From: an uncultured Gemmiger sp. | GTDB lineage: Bacteria > Bacillota > Clostridia > Oscillospirales > Ruminococcaceae | Reading direction: 5' to 3' | DNA length: 64,000 bases | NCBI GenBank assembly: GCA_944388175.1 | Contig: CALXHR010000003.1 | Location: forward strand, 62,001-126,000 | Made by a program: the position numbers and the translations under genes | Shown: positions 51,562-60,030 of the stretch, piece by piece | Numbering within the stretch: position 1 is the first letter of the stretch | Layout of the letters: every line of letters starts with the position of its first letter | Notes under the pieces: generated by a model | Database searches by the model: none | What the model was told of the DNA's origin: nothing | What the model saw: only the letters and a program-made list of their open reading frames with translations

Positions 51562-52782
51562 TCAGGAACGCTTGTTCAGGATGCTGAGCAGATCGTCGAA
51601 GTAATCGCTGTCGTCCTCTTCCTCCGCAGGGGCGGCCGGGGCCGGCTGCACGCCGACGCCGGTGTTGAAAGACTGGGTGAAGATGGGGTTGGGCATCACA
51701 GGCTCCGCCGGCTGCTGCGCGGCAGGCTGCGGCTTTTCGGCGGCCGGTTTTTCCGGCTCGATGCGCTGGGCGGCGCCCGCGCGCTTGGCGTCGACATGGG
51801 CCTGGATGGGCTCGTCAACTTCCGGCGTGCTCTCGAAGCCGGTGGCAACGACGGTGATGCTCATCTCGTCGCTCAGGCGCTCGTCGAACGCGGTACCCCA
51901 GATGATGTTGGCATCGGGATGCGCGGACTGGGTAATCATGGAGGCGGCGGTCTCGACGTCGTCGAGACCGATGTCGGGGCTGGACGTGATGTTGATGATC
52001 ACGCCGCGCGCGCCGGCGATGCTGGTTTCCAGCAGCGGGCTGGAGATGGCGGCCTTGGCGGCGTTTTCGGCCTTGCCGGCGCCCTTGGCCACACCGACGC
52101 CCATGTGGGCGAAACCGGCGTCTTTCATGATGGAGCGCACGTCGGCAAAGTCGAGGTTGATGAACGCCGGCGTGTTGATCAGGCCGGAAATGCTCTCGAC
52201 GCCCTGGCGCAGCACGTTATCGGCCGCTTCAAACGCGTTCATGAGGGTGATGCGCTCCTGGCTGATGAGCTTGAGACGCTCGTTGGGGATGACGATCAGC
52301 GAGTCGACGTGCATCATCAGCGAAGCGATGCCCTGCTCGGCCAGGCTCATTTTGCGCTTGCCCTCAAACGCAAAGGGCTTGGTGACGATGCCGACGGTCA
52401 GGATGCCCAGATCGTGCGCAACTTCGGCCACGACGGGAGCCGCACCGGTGCCGGTGCCGCCGCCCATGCCGGAAGTGATAAAGACCATCTGCGCGCCCTT
52501 GAGCGCGTTGGAAATCTCGTCCTTGCTCTCCTCGGCGGCGCGCTGGCCGATCTCGGGGTCGGCGCCGGCGCCGCGGCCCTTGGTCAGCTTGGCGCCCAGC
52601 TGCACTTTCTGCGTGGCTTTGGAGTTGAGCAGCGCCTGCTGATCGGTGTTCATTGCAACGAACTCGACCCCGGACAGGCCGGCATCCACCATGCGGTTGA
52701 CAGCGTTGCCGCCGCCACCACCTACGCCGATGACCTTGATATTGGTCACATTTTGCATTTCTTCGTCGAGAACGAATGCCAT
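51562..52782 (-). CDS. ftsZ: cell division protein FtsZ
   Basis: Tubulin-like GTPase that builds the division ring. The 406 residues show [22 protein letters not shown], the tubulin signature [16 protein letters not shown] (about 106-121), [15 protein letters not shown] with the T7-loop Asp, then a linker with Pro/Ala and the C-terminal peptide [17 protein letters not shown]. No ftsA lies next to it; murA is upstream instead. GGGGGA precedes the ATG and a clear promoter sits about 100 bases upstream. Confidence 0.97.
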   Translation of the reverse strand: MAFVLDEEMQNVTNIKVIGVGGGGGNAVNRMVDAGLSGVEFVAMNTDQQALLNSKATQKVQLGAKLTKGRGAGADPEIGQRAAEESKDEISNALKGAQMVFITSGMGGGTGTGAAPVVAEVAHDLGILTVGIVTKPFAFEGKRKMSLAEQGIASLMMHVDSLIVIPNERLKLISQERITLMNAFEAADNVLRQGVESISGLINTPAFINLDFADVRSIMKDAGFAHMGVGVAKGAGKAENAAKAAISSPLLETSIAGARGVIINITSSPDIGLDDVETAASMITQSAHPDANIIWGTAFDERLSDEMSITVVATGFESTPEVDEPIQAHVDAKRAGAAQRIEPEKPAAEKPQPAAQQPAEPVMPNPIFTQSFNTGVGVQPAPAAPAEEEDDSDYFDDLLSILNKRS

Positions 52783-52882
52783 GAGAGTATCCCCCTAAAA
52801 TGTAAAAGTGTCAGCGGGCCGAAACGGCGTCCCCACAAATGGGCACACTGACCCGTGATTTTTTTGCATATAACCGATTATT

Positions 52883-52911
52883 AGAATACCAAATTTTCAT
52901 CCCAATTTCAA
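52883..52911 (-). promoter_or_regulatory. promoter of ftsZ-divIVA
   Basis: Minus-strand TTGAAA (plus 52906-52911) and TATTCT (plus 52883-52888) with a 17-base spacer in an AT-rich island, about 100 bases before the ftsZ ATG. Confidence 0.75.
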
Positions 52912-53007
52912 TACCTGGCGGTAAAATTCATAAAAAATGCCTGTTTTGCCGCGAAATCACCAACTGTAGGGGCGGCCGGTGAAGTTTTTTGGCACAAACG
53001 CGAACCG

Positions 53008-54279
53008 CTACCCGGCCGCCGCCCGGCACACCGCGCCGAGGGCCGCCAGGTCGCCGGGCAAATCGGCGTAGCCGCGGCGGATATGCCCGGGGTCCCGCAG
53101 CTGCGTAGTTCCTTCGGCCGCCAGCGCCGCCACCGCCAGCGCCGCGCCGCCGCGCAGGTCCGGCGCGGTGACGGCCGCCCCGTGCAGCCGGGCCCCGCCG
53201 GCGATCTGCAGCCTGCGCCCCGCCGCCGTGCACGTCGCCCCCATGGCGGCGAACCCCGCTGCGCAGGCAAAACGGTCGGCAAACAGGTGGTCGTAGATTT
53301 CGCTGGGGGCGTCGGCCTGCAGCAGCACCGCCGCCGCCAGCGGGGCGGTGTCGGTGGCAAAGGCCGGCCAGGCGTTGGCAAACAGCTGCTGCCCGCCGCG
53401 CAGCGGCTGCGCCGGGTCCCGCGCCAGGCGCACCGTGGTACCGTCCGTTTCCATCTGCACGCCGCACGCTTTCAAAAAGTGCAAAAACGCGCCGTAATAG
53501 CGCGGCGGGCAGCCCGCAATGGCAATCTGCCCGCCAGCGGCCGCCAGCGCCGCCGCATAGGTGGCCGCGGCGATGCGGTCCGGCAGTGGCGTATAGCGCA
53601 CGCCGCCCAGCGCGCGCCGCCCCTGCACCACAAGGGTGGGCGTGCCCGCCCCCGTGATCTGCGCCCCGCAGGCGCGCAGGAAACCGGCCAGGTCGCAGAC
53701 TTCCGGCTCGCAGGCCGCGCCGCGCAGCACCGTGGTGCCCTGCGCGCAGCAGGCCGCCATCAACAGCGTCATCGTCGCGCCGACGCTGGGCAGCCGTAGC
53801 GAAAAATCCACCCCGCGCAAAGGGCCGAACCGCCGCAGCGTGACGGCGTCACCCTCCAGTTGCACCTGCGCGCCCATCGCGGCCAGCCCGGCCAGGTGGA
53901 TATCGACGGGGCGCGGGCCCAGGCGGCAGCCGCCCGGCAGCGGCAGGCGCACGCTGCCGGTGCGGCACAAAAGCGGCGCCAGGTAAAATACCGAGCTGCG
54001 CATCGCCCCGGCCAGTGGCTCCGGGATTTCGCCGCACAAGGCGTCCGCCGGGGCCGGCTGCGTGCAGATGTCCGCGCCGTCGCGCACCGCTTTGGCCCCC
54101 ACGGCCTGCAGCAGCGCCAAGCTGGTATCGACGTCCGCCAGGCGCGGCACGCCGCACAGCCGGCAGGGCGCACCGCACAAAAGCGTGGCCGCCAACAGCG
54201 GCAGCGCGCTGTTTTTGGCCCCGGCCGGGCGGATTTGCCCGTGCAGGGTCTGCCCGCCGGTGATGGTGATCGTCTGCAT
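53008..54279 (-). CDS. murA: UDP-N-acetylglucosamine 1-carboxyvinyltransferase
   Basis: First committed step of peptidoglycan synthesis: adds enolpyruvate to UDP-GlcNAc; the fosfomycin target. The 423 residues include the AGAKNSALP substrate loop (Lys22, Asn23), the catalytic Cys118 in PLPGGCRLGPRPVDIHLAGLAAMGA, and the FATDTAPL block with the catalytic Asp. The Cys form means normal fosfomycin sensitivity is expected. Some usual positions differ (for example FADRF for FENRF), so it may be the second MurA copy many Firmicutes have. ATG 54279 follows AAGGGGG. Confidence 0.93.
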   Translation of the reverse strand: MQTITITGGQTLHGQIRPAGAKNSALPLLAATLLCGAPCRLCGVPRLADVDTSLALLQAVGAKAVRDGADICTQPAPADALCGEIPEPLAGAMRSSVFYLAPLLCRTGSVRLPLPGGCRLGPRPVDIHLAGLAAMGAQVQLEGDAVTLRRFGPLRGVDFSLRLPSVGATMTLLMAACCAQGTTVLRGAACEPEVCDLAGFLRACGAQITGAGTPTLVVQGRRALGGVRYTPLPDRIAAATYAAALAAAGGQIAIAGCPPRYYGAFLHFLKACGVQMETDGTTVRLARDPAQPLRGGQQLFANAWPAFATDTAPLAAAVLLQADAPSEIYDHLFADRFACAAGFAAMGATCTAAGRRLQIAGGARLHGAAVTAPDLRGGAALAVAALAAEGTTQLRDPGHIRRGYADLPGDLAALGAVCRAAAG

Positions 54280-54324
54280 AGCGGCCCCCTTTTTGTCCCC
54301 CTGGCGGGGAACGGCAAAATGCGC

Positions 54325-54367
54325 GGGCAGCCCGGCGCCGTACCGTCCGGCCGGCGCCGGGCTGCCC
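54325..54367 (-). terminator. hairpin after dpaB, probable terminator
   Basis: A 16-bp perfect stem: GGGCAGCCCGGCGCCG (54325-54340) with CGGCGCCGGGCTGCCC (54352-54367). On the minus strand the next T run (TTTT) is about five bases beyond, so efficiency is uncertain. Confidence 0.65.
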
Positions 54368-54429
54368 GTATCGATTGCAAATCGGTCTAGTTACATATAT
54401 GGCTGCGCGCAGCGGGTTATGCGCGGCGG

Positions 54430-55017
54430 CTACAGCAGCATCGGCTGAATCTGCACGCCGCGCAGCGCGCTTTCCAGCGTGTCGGGCAGCTGGGTGAAAT
54501 CGCTTTTGAGACTGCAGGGCTTTTTGTAACTGTCGTCCTGGCCAAAAGGCACAAAGTAGTAGTGTTTGCGCTGCAAAAGTGCCGCCAGCGCCGGGGCGCT
54601 GCCCGAAAGCCCGTCGTTGGTGGAGGGTGCCACCACGACCGGGCAGCCGCCGCGCAGCAGACTTTTGGCCGCCAGCGTAACCGGCGTGGCGCTGATGCCG
54701 GCCGCCAGCAGCGCCATGGTGGTGCCGGTGGCCGGCGCAATGACGAGCGCCTGCGCCAGCCGCTGCGGGCCCAGCGGCTCGACCTGCTGCAGCGTGGTCA
54801 GCGGCGCGTGGCCGGTTTGTTCACGCAGCGTTTTGTGCAGCGCCGCCGCCGTGCCGAAACGGGTATCCTGCCCGGCCGCGCTGACGCTGAGGATGGGCAA
54901 AACGTCCCACCCGCGGCGGCGCAGCGCGCCGATTTGCGGCAGTACGGCCGAAAAACTGCAAAAGCTGCCGCACAGGGCAAAAGCCACCGTGCGCGGCGCA
55001 TTGGACGTTTGTTTCAT
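54430..55017 (-). CDS. dpaB: dipicolinate synthase subunit B
   Basis: Flavoprotein-like subunit (SpoVFB) of the enzyme making dipicolinic acid, the calcium chelator of the spore core. The 195 residues have the flavoprotein opening VAFALCGSFCSFSAVLPQIGAL, VIAPATGTTMALLAAGISATPVTLAAKSLLRGGCPVVVAPSTNDGLSGSAP and the end NYYFVPFGQDDSYKKP-type block. Start ATG 55017 overlaps the dpaA stop (ATGA). The frame stays open far upstream inside dpaA, but only this start has the right context. Confidence 0.93.
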   Translation of the reverse strand: MKQTSNAPRTVAFALCGSFCSFSAVLPQIGALRRRGWDVLPILSVSAAGQDTRFGTAAALHKTLREQTGHAPLTTLQQVEPLGPQRLAQALVIAPATGTTMALLAAGISATPVTLAAKSLLRGGCPVVVAPSTNDGLSGSAPALAALLQRKHYYFVPFGQDDSYKKPCSLKSDFTQLPDTLESALRGVQIQPMLL

Positions 55018-55802
55018 GGCTGTTCCCCCTTGTCCGCCAAGATGGCCAGCACCGTCTGGCCGATGAGTTCCCCTGCGGTATACGGCGCGCAGCGCCCCGG
55101 CAGCGCCAGCGCCTGCACAGCCTGCACGCCCAGCGCCTGCGCCGCCGCAAAATCGACGCCGCCGGGCGCGCTGGCCAGGTCGACGACGAGCGCGCCGCGC
55201 GGCAGCTGTTGCAGCAAAGCGCGCGGCAGCACCACTGCCGGGACGGTATTGACGACGGTCTGCGCCCGCGGCAACAGGGCGGGCAGCGCCGCCAGCGGTT
55301 CGGCACGGTGCCCGGCGCAGCGGGCGGCGGCGCGCGGTTCGGCGCGGCGTGCCGCCACAGTGACCCGGCCGCCCAGCAGCGCCAGGCGGTCGGCCACGGC
55401 GCGCCCTACCCGGCCGTAACCCAGCACCAGGAACGCGCTTTCCCAGATGGTCCGCTGCCGCAGCTGCAGCAGCAGCGCCAAACAGGCTTCGGCTGTGGGC
55501 ACGGCGTTGAGCATTTCCAGTTCCGGGCGCGCGAAATAGTCCACCAGCGGCAGGTTGGCCTGCCGCACGGCCGCGCGCACCGGGGGCCCGGGCCGGCCGG
55601 CCAGCACCAGCGTGCCGGGGCGCGCCGCCTGCAGGATGCGCGCCACCTCGTCGCTGACGCGCTGCTGCGACATGGGCAGCAGCGCATACGCCGCCCGCGC
55701 CGCACAGTCCGGCCCGGCGACGGCATACCCCGCGCGGCGCAGCACCTGCGCGGCCGCCTGTTGGCGGGCGTCCTGCCCGGCCACGCAAAACAACTTCGGC
55801 AT
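55014..55802 (-). CDS. dpaA: dipicolinate synthase subunit A
   Basis: NAD(P)-dependent subunit (SpoVFA), 262 residues, with an N-terminal domain and a Rossmann domain (ESAFLVLGYGRVGRAVADRLALLGGRVTVAARR, about 120-150), then VVDLASAPGGVDFAAAQALGVQAVQALALPGRCAPYTAGELIGQTV, which is diagnostic. In Bacillus the genes are switched on by sigma-K in the mother cell. A weak sigma-K-like element lies upstream (see findings). GGGAGGGGG precedes the ATG. Confidence 0.93.
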   Translation of the reverse strand: MPKLFCVAGQDARQQAAAQVLRRAGYAVAGPDCAARAAYALLPMSQQRVSDEVARILQAARPGTLVLAGRPGPPVRAAVRQANLPLVDYFARPELEMLNAVPTAEACLALLLQLRQRTIWESAFLVLGYGRVGRAVADRLALLGGRVTVAARRAEPRAAARCAGHRAEPLAALPALLPRAQTVVNTVPAVVLPRALLQQLPRGALVVDLASAPGGVDFAAAQALGVQAVQALALPGRCAPYTAGELIGQTVLAILADKGEQP

Positions 55803-55868
55803 CGGCGTCCCCCTCCCTCTTTTTCATGCGCCATACTATGCCGCCGGCCGCCCGGGGCGTGCGCATGC

Positions 55869-55896
55869 AAAAGCGCCCTGCCGTTTGGCAGGGCGC
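55869..55896 (-). terminator. terminator after the first LytM-like gene
   Basis: A 10-bp perfect stem, GCGCCCTGCC (55873-55882) with GGCAGGGCGC (55887-55896), followed on the minus strand by TTTT (plus A run 55869-55872). It separates the 756-residue protein gene from dpaA. Confidence 0.85.
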
Positions 55897-55915
55897 GCAA
55901 AAAGGGCGGTATGAA

Positions 55916-58186
55916 TCAATAATGTTTGAGTGCGTCGCACTGGGCGCGCCAGACCGGGCGCGGGTCGATGGGCACCGTACCGATGCGCATCTCCGCCACG
56001 AGGGCAGAACCGCAGGTGGCGATGCTTTGCCCCTGTTTGAGCTGGTCGCCCGTTTTGACGTTGAGTTGTTGCAGGTGGTAGAAAATGCTCTTGACGCCGG
56101 CGCCGTGGTCGATGACCAGCGTGTTGCCGAACCCGTCGCCAAGGTCCTTGACCAGCACGACGGTGCCGTTGGCCGGGGCAATGAGCAGTTCCCCCCAGGT
56201 GGTGGACAGCACCATGTTGGTGGCCGTGCGCCCGCCGGTGCCGGGGTTGGTGTCGCGCTGGCTGCGGCTGCGGCCCACGTACTCGGTGGTGCCGTAGTAC
56301 AGTTCAACGTCAAGCGTGTTGAGCAGCGGCTGCACAAAACTGCTGTTGACCCAGGCGACCTGCGTCTCACTTTTGTTGAGCACGGCGCTGAGTTCGGCCG
56401 GGATCTCGGTCTCGCCGATATAGGGCGAGACGAGGTTGTAGTTGCTGGAATAATCTTTATAGTCCCACTTGGCGGCCCCGACCTCAAATTCCAGCGTTTC
56501 GCTGGAATCGCCCACCGTGACGGTCAGCGATTGCTTGCCGGGGGCCTGGTTCCAGGGGATGGGCAGGTAACAGACCCAGCCGGTGCTGGCCTTGCCGAAG
56601 CCCGCGTTCTTGAGCGTTGTGCTGATCTGCGGCGGTTTGCCGTCGACCGTATCGCCGACGGTGACGGCGGCCACGCCGCCCTGCTGCACCGATGTGGCAA
56701 ACAGGTGCACCGCGGGGCGCACGTTCACCGTAAACGCGATCTGCCAGGTCTCCTGGCCGGTCACGGTAGCATCGCCCGCCACAGGGCTTTCGTCACTGTA
56801 AACCGTCAGCTCGGCCACATAGTCGCCGTTCTCGGGGAACTGGAAGTTGGCGAACGTCTCGACGTCGCCCTCATACAGCACCGCATCCTCTGCGTCGGTC
56901 ACGGTCAGTTCGCTGCGGTAGTTGCCTGAAACCGTGAAATCCGGCGAAGCCTGCTCCACCGGCTGCTCCAGGGTCGTCGGCGTGGTGCTGCGCGTTTCGG
57001 CATAGGTGCGCTTGATCGCTTTGCCCACAACGGGCACTTTCCAGCGGTACGAGGACGACGCGATTTCCTGCCCGGCAAACGTCACGTGGATCTGCGGCAG
57101 CAGGTCGGGGGTGGCGCTGCGGTACAGCCACACCACACCGCTGACGGCAATGACCAGCACAAAGATCAGCACCAGCAACAGCCAGCGCACCACCCTTTCC
57201 ACGCCGCCGCGCAGGTGGTCGGTCAACGTGGGGGCCGGTTCTTCGGGCGGCGTCTCGGCTGCCGGGGCCGGTTCCGCGCCTTCGGCGGCCACGTCGTCCA
57301 GGTGCGCCGTGATCTGCTCTATCGAGAGTTGAACCGTGCGCGTCAGGTCCGAAATGCGCTGTTCATCCGGTTCCGGCTGCGGTTCCCCATCCGGTTCTTC
57401 CGTTTTTGCACGGTCCGGTTCTTCTGCGGGTTCGTCGGCCGCCGGTTTTTCCGCTTCCGGCTCTGTTTCCGCGTTCTCCGCAGGTTCCGGTGTTGCTTCT
57501 GCAGCCGGTTCTTCCTGCGGCGGCTCCGGGGTTTCGCCCTTAGGCTCCTCTTGCGCCGGTTCGGCCGGTTCTTCCGCTGGTGCCTGCGCCGGTGGCGGTT
57601 CAGGCGTTTCTTCCGCGGACGCAGCGGCCGCGGATTTTTCCGGCTGTGGTTCGGCCGCTTCCGGTTCCGCTTCCGCAGTCCCTACAGGTTCCGGCATCTC
57701 TTCTGCGGCCGGTTCTTCCTGCGGCAGCTCCGGGGCTTCGCCCTTAGGTTCCTCTTGCACCGGTTCCGGTTCGGTAGTTTCTTCTGCGGGTGCCTGCGCC
57801 GGTGCCTGTTCGGAAGTTTCTTCCGCGGACGCGGCGGCCGTCTCTGCAGGGGTGTTCTCCGCGGTCTCAGCGGGCGTTTCTTCCCCTTGTGCAGGCGTTG
57901 TTTCCGGCGTTTCCGCCAGATGCGGTTCGGCTGCTTTTTCCGCCGGTTCCGCCGTCTGCGAGGCTTCCGGCGTTTCGGCGGCGGGCCGTTCGGCCGGTTC
58001 CGGCGCAGGGGCCGGTTCCGCCTTGGGCGCTTCGTGCCCGGCCGGGGCCGGGTTTTCCGCCGTCTCGGCTTTTGCGGCGGTCGCCGCGCTCTGTTTTGCC
58101 GCCGTGGCGGTGGTACGCGCGCTGCGTTTGCGCCGTTTTGCCGCGCCTTTCTTTTTCGGCGCCGTTGCCTTCTTTTCCTCTTGCAT
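55916..58186 (-). CDS. membrane protein with long Glu/Pro/Ala-rich cytoplasmic tail and degenerate LytM (M23) domain
   Basis: A 756-residue protein. Residues 1-330 are cytoplasmic: a Lys/Arg-rich start (KKKGAAKRRKRSARTT), then Glu/Pro/Ala low complexity with an internal duplication. One membrane helix lies at 333-355, then beta-rich Ig-like regions (about 365-640) and a C-terminal LytM/M23 fold (about 655-756: NTLVIDHGAGVKSIFYHLQQLNVKTGDQLKQGQSIATCGS). The zinc ligands are gone: the HxxxD site reads TTWGELLIAP and the final HxH reads VAEMRIG. It is therefore probably a non-catalytic binding module, like EnvC- or SpoIIQ-type domains. ATG 58186 follows GGGAGAG. A related gene lies 93 bases upstream. 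Confidence 0.75.
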   Translation of the reverse strand: MQEEKKATAPKKKGAAKRRKRSARTTATAAKQSAATAAKAETAENPAPAGHEAPKAEPAPAPEPAERPAAETPEASQTAEPAEKAAEPHLAETPETTPAQGEETPAETAENTPAETAAASAEETSEQAPAQAPAEETTEPEPVQEEPKGEAPELPQEEPAAEEMPEPVGTAEAEPEAAEPQPEKSAAAASAEETPEPPPAQAPAEEPAEPAQEEPKGETPEPPQEEPAAEATPEPAENAETEPEAEKPAADEPAEEPDRAKTEEPDGEPQPEPDEQRISDLTRTVQLSIEQITAHLDDVAAEGAEPAPAAETPPEEPAPTLTDHLRGGVERVVRWLLLVLIFVLVIAVSGVVWLYRSATPDLLPQIHVTFAGQEIASSSYRWKVPVVGKAIKRTYAETRSTTPTTLEQPVEQASPDFTVSGNYRSELTVTDAEDAVLYEGDVETFANFQFPENGDYVAELTVYSDESPVAGDATVTGQETWQIAFTVNVRPAVHLFATSVQQGGVAAVTVGDTVDGKPPQISTTLKNAGFGKASTGWVCYLPIPWNQAPGKQSLTVTVGDSSETLEFEVGAAKWDYKDYSSNYNLVSPYIGETEIPAELSAVLNKSETQVAWVNSSFVQPLLNTLDVELYYGTTEYVGRSRSQRDTNPGTGGRTATNMVLSTTWGELLIAPANGTVVLVKDLGDGFGNTLVIDHGAGVKSIFYHLQQLNVKTGDQLKQGQSIATCGSALVAEMRIGTVPIDPRPVWRAQCDALKHY
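57490..57853. repeat. tandem duplication inside the Glu/Pro/Ala-rich tail
   Basis: Two near-identical coding blocks about 204-210 bases apart: the stretch with CTTCCTGCGG at 57511 recurs at 57715, and GTTTCTTCCGCGGACGC at 57606 recurs at 57816. They encode AEET...PAQAPAEE...QEEPKGE.PE.PQEEPAAE twice (residues about 120-167 and 190-235). The reading frame is kept. Confidence 0.85.
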
Positions 58187-58279
58187 AGGGTATGCCACTC
58201 TCCCGTTTTCCCTTTGATCGCAGGCAGGCTGGTGCCCGCACCGCATGGTTACCGTATGGATATGTGCGCACAAGGCGCT

Positions 58280-59512
58280 TTATTCAGATTCATGATATTG
58301 CAAGCCGCTGCGGCCCTGGATAGCCGCCTCGGGGTCGACGGACTTATTGCCGATGCGCAGCTCATAGATCAGATCATGCGCTTCGCCGGCCGTCCCGACC
58401 GCATCGCCCACCGTCACGGCCTGCCCTTGCGCAACCGTAACGTCCTGCAGGCCAAACAGGTAGCTTTTGACGCCGCAGCCGTGGTCGATGACGACGGTGC
58501 CGCCGGTCAGGGCCAGCGTGCCGGCATACGCCACGGTGCCGCTTTGCGGCGCGGTCACGCTCTCGCCGGGGGCGGCCCCGTAGGTCAGCCCGGTCGCCTG
58601 GCCGCTGCGCTGCCCGTCCACCATCTGCACCAGCCCGTAGTCGCAGGTAACCGCGGCGGTGCTGGGGGCCTGGAACGGCCCCGACCAGCGCTTTTCGGCT
58701 TCGCCGGTGGTATACAGCGGCCAGATGGCGTTGCGGAATTCCTCGGCCCCGCCGCTTTCTTCCTCCGCTTCGACGGCAATGTTGCCATACTCGGTCTTGC
58801 TGACGGTCAGCGTGAGTTCCTGCGTCAGGGTGCCGCAGGTCAGCATCATGGCGTGGTCGCCGCTCTCGGCATTATAGGTGACCGGGATATATCCGATATA
58901 CCCGTTGGCCGTTTTGCGGAACCACACCGGGCCGAGGTCGGTTTCCAGCGAAGGTTCGCCGTCCAGGATGCCGGCCAGGCGGATGGCCACGATGCTGCCT
59001 TGGGCCGCGCGCTCGGCGCTGAGCGTGACCGACGGCGCCAGCTGCATGGTGTAGTTGGCGCGGTAGGCGTACCACCCTTGCGGGCTGCCGGGGCTGTCGG
59101 CCGGTTGGCTGTAGGCGGTGACGGCGATTTCATACTCGCCGTTTTGGGCATAAGTATACGTATTGCAGGTCTCGGCGTCGGCCGCCCAGATCGTCCCGTC
59201 GGGCGCTGTGAGGGTAATTTCGGCGCGCGTTGCCCAGGCGGGCAGCACAAGCTGGGGAACGCCGTCGGAAAACGTTCCCAACTGTTGGATCGTCAAGTTG
59301 GTGGGGTTGTGGTAGCTCTTGCTGAGGACATCCCCCAGCACCGGCACCGTCCAGTCCCAGCCGTTGGGCTCCAACGCCTGCTCCCCAAAGGTGACAGGCT
59401 CCTGCGGGAGAGAATCCTCCCCCGTGCGGCTGTACAGGTAGGCGGCCGCGCCGGCCAGGATCAGCGCGACCATGCCGACGACCATGACCAGCCAAAGCAG
59501 CAATCTGCGCAT
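58280..59512 (-). CDS. membrane-anchored protein with degenerate LytM (M23) domain, paralogue of the next gene
   Basis: A 410-residue protein with a membrane helix at the start (about 4-26), beta-rich extracytoplasmic domains (about 30-300) and a C-terminal LytM-like domain (about 305-400). It shares architecture and phrases with the 756-residue protein: WDWTVPVLGDVLSKSYH against RWKVPVVGKAIKRTYA, and VVIDHGCGVKS against LVIDHGAGVKS. The zinc sites are lost: LTYGAAPGESVTAP replaces HxxxD and IYELRIG replaces HLHFE. The long cytoplasmic tail is missing. AAGGAG precedes the ATG. The pair probably arose by local duplication. Confidence 0.75.
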   Translation of the reverse strand: MRRLLLWLVMVVGMVALILAGAAAYLYSRTGEDSLPQEPVTFGEQALEPNGWDWTVPVLGDVLSKSYHNPTNLTIQQLGTFSDGVPQLVLPAWATRAEITLTAPDGTIWAADAETCNTYTYAQNGEYEIAVTAYSQPADSPGSPQGWYAYRANYTMQLAPSVTLSAERAAQGSIVAIRLAGILDGEPSLETDLGPVWFRKTANGYIGYIPVTYNAESGDHAMMLTCGTLTQELTLTVSKTEYGNIAVEAEEESGGAEEFRNAIWPLYTTGEAEKRWSGPFQAPSTAAVTCDYGLVQMVDGQRSGQATGLTYGAAPGESVTAPQSGTVAYAGTLALTGGTVVIDHGCGVKSYLFGLQDVTVAQGQAVTVGDAVGTAGEAHDLIYELRIGNKSVDPEAAIQGRSGLQYHESE

Positions 59513-59551
59513 GGTATCTCCTTACTGCCAGGCGGCGCACCGCAGGCAGTG

Positions 59552-59585
59552 AAAAAGGCCGGGCGCGGTCAGGGGCGCGCCCGGC
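59552..59585 (-). terminator. terminator after the small acidic membrane protein gene
   Basis: A 10-bp perfect stem, GCCGGGCGCG (59558-59567) with CGCGCCCGGC (59576-59585), followed on the minus strand by five T residues (plus A run 59552-59556). Confidence 0.88.
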
Positions 59586-59623
59586 GACCTATAACGGCAA
59601 AGGGACCTTGCGCCAAAGCAGGG

Positions 59624-59869
59624 TCACTGCGCGTCCTCACCGGCGGTATCCGCCGCAGGGACGTCGTCGATCTTCTCGTACACGGGCTCGTCGCCGTACA
59701 CATCGTCCTCGTCCTCGGCGTCGTCCGCATAGTCGTCGCTGAACAGCAGGCGCTCGTACTCGTCGAGTTCTTTTTCGCGGCGGTACAGGTAGAGCGCCGC
59801 CGCGGTCAGCGCGCCGGCAGCGACGAACAGGAACGCCAGCACGGCGCCAAACGTCGATTTCTTCATCAT
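59624..59869 (-). CDS. small membrane protein with acidic cytoplasmic or exposed tail (81 aa)
   Basis: Not recognised. One membrane helix (about 7-29) follows MMKKSTF, and then the protein turns strongly acidic: KELDEYERLLFSDDYADDAEDEDDVYGDEPVYEKIDD. It has its own promoter and terminator and AAAGGAG at the right distance from the first of two adjacent ATGs. Its place ahead of the LytM-like pair may hint at an envelope role, but the terminator separates them. Confidence 0.7.
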   Translation of the reverse strand: MMKKSTFGAVLAFLFVAAGALTAAALYLYRREKELDEYERLLFSDDYADDAEDEDDVYGDEPVYEKIDDVPAADTAGEDAQ

Positions 59870-59967
59870 GGGGCATTCTCCTTTCCAGAGTCAGGGCCCG
59901 GCCCTGCGGCCCGGCGCCCGTGAACGTCCCGCTGTGCGGGCACCCTGTGCCCGCCCGGGTTCTTTTT

Positions 59968-59996
59968 ATTATACCCGACCTTACGCCGGAATACAA
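59968..59996 (-). promoter_or_regulatory. promoter of the small acidic membrane protein gene
   Basis: Minus-strand TTGTAT (plus 59991-59996) and a perfect TATAAT (plus 59968-59973), 17 bases apart, just after the mutY end. Confidence 0.8.
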
Positions 59997-60030
59997 CACC
60001 GCGTATGTAAAAAAATGACAGCTTACGCCG

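Noticed and set aside
54430-56487. Extension of the dpaB frame upstream through dpaA as one 685-residue protein
   Set aside because: dpaA is a clear gene in another frame, and dpaB begins at an ATGA overlap with it.
57490-57853. Direct repeats considered as a CRISPR-like array
   Set aside because: Only two imperfect copies about 204-210 bases apart, in frame within a protein; no spacers and no cas genes.
55916-59512. Naming the LytM-like genes spoIIQ
   Set aside because: Architecture is only loosely similar and two copies with unusual Ig-like regions are present; the sequence alone does not justify the name.
57086-59923. A long Arg/Phe/Gly-rich frame antisense to both LytM-like genes
   Set aside because: It is the complement of the Glu/Pro/Ala repeats; no start signal or domain supports it.
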